A DNA stretch of 12,460 nucleotides, taken from the NCBI GenBank assembly GCA_013140875.1, contig JABFSB010000430.1, positions 1 to 12,460 on the forward strand, in the 5' to 3' direction. A model generated the notes under the pieces. That model did no database searches and was not told where the DNA came from. It saw only the letters and a list, made by a program, of their open reading frames with translations. Shown here piece after piece: positions 6,612-12,460 of the stretch; positions within the stretch are counted from its first letter, which is position 1, and every line of letters begins with the position of its first letter. The translations under genes were made by a program, and so were the position numbers. The stretch comes from Acidobacteriota bacterium. Its GTDB lineage: Bacteria > Acidobacteriota > Blastocatellia > Pyrinomonadales > Pyrinomonadaceae.

Positions 6612-7856
6612 TTAGCCGATCCGGGTAAATTCTTCCGAAACATCCTGCTCGATTATATTATCGGGAATCCCGTCATTGTCTTTATCTTCTGCAAACAGAA
6701 TTTTGATGAACGGCGGAGCAATAAGCGTTGTCGCAACCGCCATGAAAAGTACCGCGGCAAAGAAATTTCCGCTTATGACGCCAAGGCCGAGCCCGATCTG
6801 GGCAACCACGATACCGACCTCGCCGCGTGGGACCATCCCGATTCCGATCTGTCCCATTTCGCGCCGATTCATGCCCCAGGCGCCAAGACCGCATCCGACA
6901 AATTTTGTAATGACCGCAACGACGGTCAGAATTACCGCAAGAGCGACGACACCAAGGTCCCGGAAAACCGCAAGGTCAAGCTGCATTCCGATATTCACCA
7001 GGAAAAAAGGCACGAGAAACTCGGTAACACCGCTCGTCAACTGGTGCATTTTATGGTTGTCTTCGGTCGCCTCGGCCAACGCCATGCCCGCAAGAAAAGC
7101 GCCGATTATCGCGGCGACGCCGACGTAGATCGATGCAACCGACAGGCCGAGACAAAGTATCAGACCGATGTTGAAGAACGGCTTGCTGACCCGCAGCTTT
7201 TGGATGGTTGGAGCAAGCCGCGTTAAAACTCTCGATCCCACCAAACCGACAAAGACCGTAAACAAAATCGCGGCACCGGCCGTTTTTGCCAGGCCCGCCG
7301 GGCTGATCGTTCCCTGTTGGCTGATCGACGAGACCAGCGAGAGAATGATCAGGCCAAGGATGTCGTCAATGACCGCCGCACCCAGAATGATCCTCGCTGT
7401 CTGCGTATCAAGCAATCCCATCGACCCAAGAACGCGCGCCGTGATGCCGACCGAGGTCGCAACCAAAGCTGCTCCGATGAACATCGCTTCGACAAACGAT
7501 CCTTCCCACCAAATCGCGATCAGATACCCCGCGGCAAACGGCAGAATAACGCCGAGCACACCCACCATCACTGCCCGTTTGCCGACCTGAAAGATCGCCT
7601 GAGGCTTGGTCTCAAGCCCGACCGTAAACAGGAGAAAGATCACCCCGATCTCGGCCAGGATCGTGATCAGCTCCGACGGAGCAACCCAGCCCAGCAAGCT
7701 GGGGCCGATTACGATTCCGGCCAGAATCTCACCAACCACCGCAGGCTGCCTGAGGCGCTCAAATACCTCCGCCATGATCTTAGCGGCCGCAAGCATTATG
7801 AACAGCGACAAGATCACGGAAGAATGGTCGACGGAAGCTGCTAAGACAAAGGGCAT
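6612..7856 (-). CDS. CPA2-family cation/proton antiporter
   Basis: An inner-membrane monovalent cation:proton antiporter of the CPA2 (KefB/NapA-like) superfamily, 414 residues with about 12 hydrophobic segments. The N-terminal signature ERLRQPAVVGEILAGIVIGP is typical. The ion-binding pair is Asp-Asp (D164-D165 in AAVIDDILGL), the form associated with electrogenic Na+/H+ exchange; KefC-type potassium efflux proteins have Gln-Asp. There is no C-terminal RCK/TrkA-N domain, so nucleotide or glutathione gating of the Kef type is not expected. The short cytoplasmic tail carries an unusual DKDNDGIPD (391-399), like calcium-binding loops. The Shine-Dalgarno is weak. It is followed after 4 bp by the PEGA-TPR gene on the same strand. 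The exact ion cannot be told from sequence. Confidence 0.9.
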   Translation of the reverse strand: MPFVLAASVDHSSVILSLFIMLAAAKIMAEVFERLRQPAVVGEILAGIVIGPSLLGWVAPSELITILAEIGVIFLLFTVGLETKPQAIFQVGKRAVMVGVLGVILPFAAGYLIAIWWEGSFVEAMFIGAALVATSVGITARVLGSMGLLDTQTARIILGAAVIDDILGLIILSLVSSISQQGTISPAGLAKTAGAAILFTVFVGLVGSRVLTRLAPTIQKLRVSKPFFNIGLILCLGLSVASIYVGVAAIIGAFLAGMALAEATEDNHKMHQLTSGVTEFLVPFFLVNIGMQLDLAVFRDLGVVALAVILTVVAVITKFVGCGLGAWGMNRREMGQIGIGMVPRGEVGIVVAQIGLGLGVISGNFFAAVLFMAVATTLIAPPFIKILFAEDKDNDGIPDNIIEQDVSEEFTRIG

Positions 7857-8060
7857 ATTCTTACGAATTCAAACCTCGTAAAGTCATTTTATCAGCAGGG
7901 CGGTGGGCCGAAAACCGGACAAGGACGATTCGCAACGCGAGGCTTGATTGCCTCTTCCGTGGTTTACGTCCCTCGACCACAGAAGGAGAGGAATAAGATG
8001 AACGATGAAAGAAAGAACGATCACCCGTCTTAAAAGCAATACAACGACCCGCAGTGATAC
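7857..8060. other. Intergenic region between antiporter and tRNA
   Basis: About 200 bp between two divergent units. It should hold the antiporter promoter on the minus strand, but no pair of boxes with good spacing was found; an AT-rich GATAAAAT lies at about 7887-7894 when read on the minus strand. An open frame on the minus strand here lacks any protein-like composition and was not called. Confidence 0.4.
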
Positions 8061-8088
8061 TTGATTTTCCGGCAACGTAAACTATAAT
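8061..8088 (+). promoter_or_regulatory. Promoter of the tRNA gene
   Basis: TTGATT (8061-8066) and a perfect TATAAT (8083-8088) are separated by 16 bp. The -10 box ends 11 bp before the first base of the tRNA, which fits the short leader normal for tRNA genes. Confidence 0.7.
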
Positions 8089-8099
8089 CATTGATTCGT

Positions 8100-8176
8100 G
8101 GCTGGGTAGCTCAGCTGGTTAGAGCGCGGGATTCATAACCCCGAGGTCGGGAGTTCAAGTCTCCCCCCCGCCACCA
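8100..8176 (+). tRNA. tRNA-Met (CAT), probably elongator
   Basis: A 77-nt cloverleaf with an encoded CCA end. The D arm (GCTC...GAGC), anticodon loop TTCATAA with anticodon CAT, variable loop AGGTC, and T arm (GGGAG, TTCAAGT, CTCCC) are all present. G1-C72 is paired, and the anticodon stem lacks the three consecutive initiator G-C pairs at 29-31/39-41, so it is not the initiator. A lysidine-modified tRNA-Ile2 (also CAT) cannot be excluded from sequence. Two oddities are an unpaired T4/C69 in the acceptor stem (GGCTGGG against CCCCGCC) and an A31/C39 mismatch at the base of the anticodon loop. Confidence 0.9.
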
Positions 8177-8197
8177 TAATATCCCGAAAAAACCGTA

Positions 8198-8226
8198 AAA
8201 GCCCGATAACCGAGTTAACGGGCTTT
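8198..8226 (+). terminator. Hairpin downstream of the tRNA
   Basis: AAAGCCCG (8198-8205) pairs with CGGGCTTT (8219-8226). Inside it TAAC and GTTA form four more pairs around a 3-nt loop, separated by one A/A mismatch. It begins 21 nt after the tRNA 3' end. The plus-strand T run is only the three T of the stem. On the minus strand the stem is followed by TTTTACGGTTTTTT, so it may work better in that direction. Confidence 0.6.
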
Positions 8227-8420
8227 ACGCCTTCGCGGCCTCTTTCCTTCATTCAAAACTCATTCGAACGTGTGCCGTTTTTGCAGGGCTTTCCATCTCC
8301 GCGACTGTGGCTACCACCGTTCGGCGGTGTGGAGTTAAACATTACATCACGATCGGAATCGGAATAGAATCGCTTTCCTGGACTCAAAGAATCATTTTGC
8401 GGTCTTTGGAGACGATCGTT
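8227..8420 (+). other. Upstream region of the VIT/VWA gene
   Basis: About 190 bp that must carry the promoter of the VIT/VWA-exosortase unit. A TAGAAT at 8365-8370 could be a -10 box, but the matching -35 (TTACAT, 8342-8347) is poor. An open reading frame continues upstream of the chosen start to 8307, without signal-peptide character. Confidence 0.35.
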
Positions 8421-10415
8421 ATGAGAAACAAAATTCGCTTTTTTTCAATGTGCCTGCTGTTGACTATGGCAGCAATGTTTTCGATTTCCGTCACGGCTCA
8501 GGACCGGGCCGACAAAACTCTTTCGCCTTATTTTTTCGTCAAAGGTGATTCTAAAATCGATCGATTACCTCTTAAGAATACGAACGTCGCCATCTCTGTT
8601 TCCGGCGTTATAGCGGACGTAAAGGTTTTACAAACGTATCGGAATGAAGGTTCACGGCCGATAAATGCTACATACATGTTTCCCGCATCGACTCGCGCGG
8701 CCGTTTATTCGATGAAGATGCGGATCGGCAATCAGGTGATCACTGCCAAGATCAAACGACGGGAAGAGGCCAAGCAGGACTTCGAAAAAGCGAAGAAAGA
8801 AGGAAAGAGCGCATCCTTGCTGGAAGAGCATCGACCGAACGTCTTCTCGATGAAGCTCGCCAATATTATGCCCAACGATGAGATCGAGATCGAACTTCGT
8901 TACACCGAACTTCAGACGCCAACCGCTGGTATCTACGAGCTGGTTTATCCAACGGTAGTTGGCCCGAGATACCCGTCAAGCGATGATGAAAGCCGGCAAG
9001 AAACCGGAGCCGATCCTCCTCGGCTCTTAAAGGGCGACGAATCAGGAAGTTCCCTGCATATCTCGGCCCGAATTTCCGCCGGTCTCCCGATCGCCGAGCT
9101 TAGCTGTCTATCTCATCAGATAGCTCCCGAGTGGCAGGATCCGGGAGTTGCCCGGCTTACACTGGACGAACCGGACGCATTTCAGGGAAACCGCGATTTC
9201 ATATTGCGCTATCGGTTGACGGGTGACCAGATCAATTCCGGCTTGCTGCTGTTTCGCGGCGAGGATGAAAACTTTTTTCTTTACATGGCACAACCGCCGC
9301 GGCGGGTAATGACGGAAGACATCCCCTCCCGCGAATACATCTTTGTTGTCGATGTCTCAGGTTCAATGGAAGGGTTTCCGCTCAATACCGCCAAAAAGCT
9401 GTTGACCGATCTCATCGGCGGCTTAAAGCCCACCGACGTTTTCAACGTGGTATTGTTCGCCGGCGACTCGACCGTTCTGTCTCCGGAATCGCTCACGGCA
9501 AATTCCGAAAATATCGATCGGGCAATCAGCCTGATCGAACAACAGCGCGGCGGGGGCGGAACCGAATTACTCGCCGCCGTCCAAACGGCCATGAATCTCC
9601 CGCGCGAGTCCGGTGTATCGCGCAGCGTCGTCCTTGTAACCGATGGCTACATATCGGGCGAGAGGGGAGTTTTTGATTACATTCGCAAGAACCTCGACCG
9701 CACGAATATGTTCGCCTTTGGTATCGGTTCGTCGGTCAACCGATACCTGATCGAAGGGGTGGCAAAAGCCGGCATGGGCGAACCGTTTGTTGTCGAGAGC
9801 GAGGCGGAAGCAGAAGCCGTCACAGACAAGTTTCGCCAGTATATCCAGTCGCCTGTCCTGACAAATATAAAGATCGAAACAAAAGGCTTTGAAACCTATG
9901 ATGTCTATCCGGTGAAATATCCTGATCTACTGGCCGAACGGCCGATCATCATTTTTGGCAAATGGCTGGGCGAACCCACCGGGACTATCGAAATTTCCGG
10001 CAAAACCGGCGCGGGTGATTATCACACCGAACTTGATGTCGCCGGCGTCGCACCCGATGAAGGCAACCAGGCCCTGAGGTACCTGTGGGCAAGGTCGCGG
10101 ATCGCGGAACTGTCCGACTTCGGGCAAGGCGAGACATCGCAGGAAGGAATCGAAGAGATCACATCGATCGGTTTGAAATACAACCTGCTTACCAAGTACA
10201 CGTCGTTCATCGCCGTCCGCGAAGTGGTGAGCAATCCCAACGGTTCGGCCGATGATGTAAATCAGCCCTTGCCGCTGCCGATCGGCGTAAGCGAAATGGC
10301 GGTCGGAAGCGAACCTGAGCTTTTATGGCTGCTTGCTCTCGCTTTGCTGGTCGGGTTTGGCGTGTTGATTCGCCGTCGATTAGAAAGCATAAACTGGCGA
10401 GGAGCATCGGCATGA
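8421..10415 (+). CDS. Exported VIT and VWA domain protein with C-terminal exosortase sorting tail
   Basis: A 664-residue exported protein. The ATG at 8421 follows GGAG with a 9-nt spacer and opens a clear signal peptide (MRNKIRFFSMCLLLTMAAMF, ending near VTAQD); a longer frame from 8307 buries that signal, so it was rejected. Residues about 35-165 are a VIT (vault/inter-alpha-trypsin) domain, including YMFPA and the conserved basic/acidic helix with EEAKQDFEKAKKEGK. The VWA domain (about 305-475) has a complete MIDAS metal site: DVSGS (311-315), T381 in GGTE and D408 in VTDGY. The C-terminus is a tripartite sorting signal: SEPE at 630-633, a hydrophobic helix 634-650, then RRR at 651-653. The exosortase gene overlaps its stop codon. 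It is probably anchored or processed at the cell envelope and bound to ligands through the metal site. Confidence 0.92.
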   Translation: MRNKIRFFSMCLLLTMAAMFSISVTAQDRADKTLSPYFFVKGDSKIDRLPLKNTNVAISVSGVIADVKVLQTYRNEGSRPINATYMFPASTRAAVYSMKMRIGNQVITAKIKRREEAKQDFEKAKKEGKSASLLEEHRPNVFSMKLANIMPNDEIEIELRYTELQTPTAGIYELVYPTVVGPRYPSSDDESRQETGADPPRLLKGDESGSSLHISARISAGLPIAELSCLSHQIAPEWQDPGVARLTLDEPDAFQGNRDFILRYRLTGDQINSGLLLFRGEDENFFLYMAQPPRRVMTEDIPSREYIFVVDVSGSMEGFPLNTAKKLLTDLIGGLKPTDVFNVVLFAGDSTVLSPESLTANSENIDRAISLIEQQRGGGGTELLAAVQTAMNLPRESGVSRSVVLVTDGYISGERGVFDYIRKNLDRTNMFAFGIGSSVNRYLIEGVAKAGMGEPFVVESEAEAEAVTDKFRQYIQSPVLTNIKIETKGFETYDVYPVKYPDLLAERPIIIFGKWLGEPTGTIEISGKTGAGDYHTELDVAGVAPDEGNQALRYLWARSRIAELSDFGQGETSQEGIEEITSIGLKYNLLTKYTSFIAVREVVSNPNGSADDVNQPLPLPIGVSEMAVGSEPELLWLLALALLVGFGVLIRRRLESINWRGASA

Positions 10416-11176
10416 AAAAGGGCGGCGGGAAAATCTGGACGATGGGTAGTTCCGCCCTGATTCTCGCGGCCGGGCTGAAGCTGTATTATTCGACGGCGTC
10501 GGTGAACGATCTGCTCTGGGTGCTGGCCCCGACCAAGCTTCTGGTCGAACTGGCCACCGGCGAGACGTTCCGATTCGAATCGTACGCAGGCTATATGAAT
10601 GCGGACCATTCGTTCCTGATCGCGGCGTCCTGTTCGGGGGTGAATTTTTTCATCACGGCGTTCCTGATGCTGGCGCTCGTCCCGCTTTTCAAAAGACGTA
10701 AGGAAAACGTTCGCTACGTCGAACTGCCGGTGGCGCTTCTCGCCGCGTACGTCGCGACTATACTGGCCAATGCGGTCCGCATCTGCGTTGCGTTGAGGCT
10801 GCAAAGAATGAACGCCGACCTCATCTGGGTCAACCCCGAGCAGTTGCACCGGTTTGAAGGGATATTTATCTACTTTGGATTTCTGCTGATCCTGTTCGTG
10901 GTCAGCGAAGGTTTCAGAGGCAATTACGAGTCCCGCTCAAGCGACTATCTGTTAAGCCTCAAACGAATTGCTTTACCGCTGGCCATCTACTGGGGCACGA
11001 CCCTCGGTATTCCACTCGCCAACGGGGCTTATCGACAGGGAACGGTATTTTGGGAACACTGCCTTTTCGTGCTGCTGACGCCGTTGGTTCTTCTGCTCCC
11101 ACTCTCCATTTTTCGGTTGTTAAAGGCTACAAACAAAACCGTCGGCGTATACGGAGTGATTCGAAGTATTCATTAA
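10412..11176 (+). CDS. Exosortase, K/N-like, dedicated to the upstream VIT protein
   Basis: A 254-residue multi-spanning membrane cysteine protease/transpeptidase. Exosortases recognise short C-terminal sorting signals on exported proteins and cleave them at the membrane. The three family residues are present in order: Cys74 in SCSGVNFF, Arg123 in NAVRI, and His146 in LHRFEGIFIYFG. About six to seven hydrophobic segments surround them. The length is that of the short, single-substrate exosortases, not the large EPS-linked types, and no EpsI-like extension is seen. The ATG overlaps the VIT gene stop as ATGA, and GAGGAG lies 7 nt upstream, so translation is coupled. Exosortases called K and N are known to sit beside a single VIT-type target; which of these (or a new type) this is needs a family model. 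Assignment as an exosortase is firm. Confidence 0.88.
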   Translation: MKKGGGKIWTMGSSALILAAGLKLYYSTASVNDLLWVLAPTKLLVELATGETFRFESYAGYMNADHSFLIAASCSGVNFFITAFLMLALVPLFKRRKENVRYVELPVALLAAYVATILANAVRICVALRLQRMNADLIWVNPEQLHRFEGIFIYFGFLLILFVVSEGFRGNYESRSSDYLLSLKRIALPLAIYWGTTLGIPLANGAYRQGTVFWEHCLFVLLTPLVLLLPLSIFRLLKATNKTVGVYGVIRSIH

Positions 11177-11208
11177 GTTTATTAGAATTTCAGGTTTGGA
11201 GAAATTTT

Positions 11209-11424
11209 ATGCACAAATTTATCTTCCTTCTGGGAACAGGCGTTGCGACATTTGTTATCGGAATCCTGCCGAGCTTTCTTACCGGTCAACCGAACAACCG
11301 CGACGACCACGAAATTCGCTCATGCCAAGTCAAACAGGTGCGTCCTGACGGACGGATCGTCTGGACGCCTTGCGACGAATGGGTAGAGAAGTCAGAGGAC
11401 CGCCAATTGGAGCTGGACTACTAA
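11209..11424 (+). CDS. Small exported or membrane-anchored protein with two cysteines
   Basis: A 71-residue protein of unknown family. The ATG has GGAG 7 nt upstream. Residues 1-24 form a hydrophobic signal peptide or anchor (MHKFIFLLGTGVATFVIGIL). The remaining 47 residues are polar, with Cys39 (RSCQ) and Cys55 (TPCDE) that could form a disulfide outside the cytoplasm, and the motif RPDGRIVWTPCDEW between and after them. The gene starts 32 bp after the exosortase stop on the same strand, with no terminator between, so it is probably the third gene of that unit. It has no sorting tail of its own. Its link to the exosortase system is inferred from position only. Confidence 0.72.
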   Translation: MHKFIFLLGTGVATFVIGILPSFLTGQPNNRDDHEIRSCQVKQVRPDGRIVWTPCDEWVEKSEDRQLELDY

Positions 11425-11450
11425 ATTTTATGCGAAACTGAATTTTGAGG

Positions 11451-12458
11451 CTAACTCGTCAACCTACGATAAATATTCGGCATTCTTTCCGGCAGGGTCA
11501 TTACGTCGTCGATGATCGTGTAGCCGACATTGCCGTACAGGTCGCGGAGTTCGGCTTCGCTTTCGCGGTCGACGGTGATGCAAAACGGAATGATGCCGCT
11601 CATCTTGGCTTCGGTGAGGGCTTCGCGCACGTCTTCGCGGGCGTAGCGGGCGTCGCCGTAGTCATGGTCGTAGGGGCGGCCGTCGGTGAGGATGATCAAA
11701 AGTTTCGTCCGCGATTCCTGCCCGAGCAGCTTTTTGGCTGAGTGGCGAATGGCGGCACCGAGACGGGTGTTGTTTTGAAACGTGATGCCGCCGATCCGGC
11801 GCTCGGTCTCCTCCGAATACTTTTCGTTGAAATCCTTTACTACATAAAATTTTACGTTTCTTCGTCCTTCGGAAGTAAATCCGTTGATCGAATAGACATC
11901 GCCGACAGCCTCCAATGCCTCACTCATCAGCACGAGACCTTCTTTCTCGATCTCGATTATCCGGCGGCCGGGATATGTGTAAGGCTGAAGCGGATTGCGC
12001 GTGATCGTTCTCGCGGTCGATGAGGATTGATCGAGTAGAATCGAAACCGCAACGTCACGCTGCCGACGTAAACGTTTGGTATAAAGCCTGTCCGACTGCA
12101 AGCCGTCCGCCTTTCTGTCCACGACGTAATCGATCACGGCGTTGAGGTCATAATCTTCACCGTCGATCTCACGGTTTATCCGGGTCAGATTTTCCGGCTT
12201 CATCAACTGGAACTGGTGCCGGATAGATGAGATAACACCGCGATACCGCGAGCGGGCAAGTTCGACAAAAGTTCGGTCGCCTTTTTTGACGCGTTTTTCG
12301 ATCACGCGGCTCCAGCCGACGCGATAATCGTTCAGCTCGCGGTCCCATTCGTCATAGGAAAATGCCTCATCACCAGGTTCAAGAGCCTGCTCGGGCATCT
12401 CGTTGTGCGACCACGCCTCGCTTCCGCTCAAATCGTCCGGCTCGCCTTCCTCGTCCAT
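11451..12458 (-). CDS. NorD/CbbO-type VWA protein, C-terminal part (cut by window edge)
   Basis: The visible 335 residues are the C-terminal half of a cytoplasmic VWA protein of the NorD/CbbO/CobT-like type. These act with MoxR-type AAA+ ATPases as activators of metalloenzymes such as nitric oxide reductase or Rubisco. The segment begins with an acidic stretch, then YDEWDRELNDYRVGW, a typical NorD linker motif. The VWA MIDAS is complete: DQSSS (starting at visible residue 143), Thr in QNNTRLGAAIRH, and Asp in LIILTDGRPYDHD. The GIIPFCITVDRE strand is a strong NorD hallmark. An ATG at 12456-12458 is probably internal, since family members are usually over 600 residues; the true start is beyond the window. 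It is convergent with the small plus-strand gene, 26 bp apart. Its target enzyme cannot be seen here. Confidence 0.82.
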   Translation of the reverse strand: MDEEGEPDDLSGSEAWSHNEMPEQALEPGDEAFSYDEWDRELNDYRVGWSRVIEKRVKKGDRTFVELARSRYRGVISSIRHQFQLMKPENLTRINREIDGEDYDLNAVIDYVVDRKADGLQSDRLYTKRLRRQRDVAVSILLDQSSSTARTITRNPLQPYTYPGRRIIEIEKEGLVLMSEALEAVGDVYSINGFTSEGRRNVKFYVVKDFNEKYSEETERRIGGITFQNNTRLGAAIRHSAKKLLGQESRTKLLIILTDGRPYDHDYGDARYAREDVREALTEAKMSGIIPFCITVDRESEAELRDLYGNVGYTIIDDVMTLPERMPNIYRRLTS

Positions 12459-12460
12459 AC

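Noticed and set aside
6608..6643. An upstream ATG for the PEGA-TPR gene at 6641-6643.
   Set aside because: It would overlap the antiporter gene by 32 bp, has no spaced Shine-Dalgarno, and would place 12 polar residues before a clean signal peptide.
7861..8091. A 76-residue minus-strand open frame between the antiporter and the tRNA.
   Set aside because: No Shine-Dalgarno, no domain or signal peptide, and Arg/Ser-rich composition; it would also overlap the tRNA promoter.
8100..8420. Integration of a mobile island at the tRNA 3' end.
   Set aside because: No integrase, no second copy of the tRNA 3' end and no other mobility gene were seen in the window.
8307..8420. An upstream ATG for the VIT/VWA gene at 8307.
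   Set aside because: It would put 38 extra residues ahead of the signal peptide, while the ATG at 8421 has a GGAG at a suitable distance.

Overview
The window looks like chromosomal DNA from a Gram-negative soil-type bacterium. The best guess is Acidobacteriota, class Blastocatellia / order Pyrinomonadales. This rests on moderate GC, a type IV pilus ATPase/platform cluster, PEGA-TPR envelope proteins, and a small exosortase paired with a VIT/VWA protein; it is an inference from gene content, not from a phylogenetic marker. No mobile element, CRISPR array or rRNA was seen.

Region 1 (about 128-5615, all minus strand) is a type IV pilus motor cluster transcribed as pilB, then a hypothetical basic exported protein, then pilT, then pilC, ending in a strong intrinsic terminator at 128-159. 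PilB (extension ATPase) and PilT (retraction ATPase) work in turn on the PilC inner-membrane platform. A well-formed sigma70-type promoter (TTGACA, 17 bp, TATCAT) lies about 115 bp upstream of pilB, and its -35 box sits at the centre of a palindrome. PilB starts with a tandem motif that resembles a c-di-GMP-binding MshEN domain. The intergenic gaps around pilT hold three hairpins that may set the ratio of the products.

Region 2 (5675-7856, minus strand) holds a CPA2-type cation/proton antiporter followed 4 bp later by an exported PEGA-TPR protein, probably one transcription unit. The antiporter has a calcium-loop-like DxDxDG motif in its C-terminal tail.

Region 3 (8061-8226, plus strand) is a tRNA with a CAT anticodon, probably elongator Met, with its own promoter and a downstream hairpin.

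Region 4 (8421-11424, plus strand) is the most distinctive part: an exported VIT/VWA protein with a C-terminal Ser-Glu-Pro/transmembrane/Arg sorting tail, overlapped by 4 bp by a small exosortase with a complete Cys/Arg/His set, then a 71-residue exported or membrane-anchored protein with two cysteines. It reads as a dedicated one-enzyme, one-substrate surface-sorting system (exosortase K/N-like) with a possible third component.

Region 5 (11451 to the window edge, minus strand) is the C-terminal part of a NorD/CbbO-type VWA protein, convergent with region 4 and cut by the end of the window.
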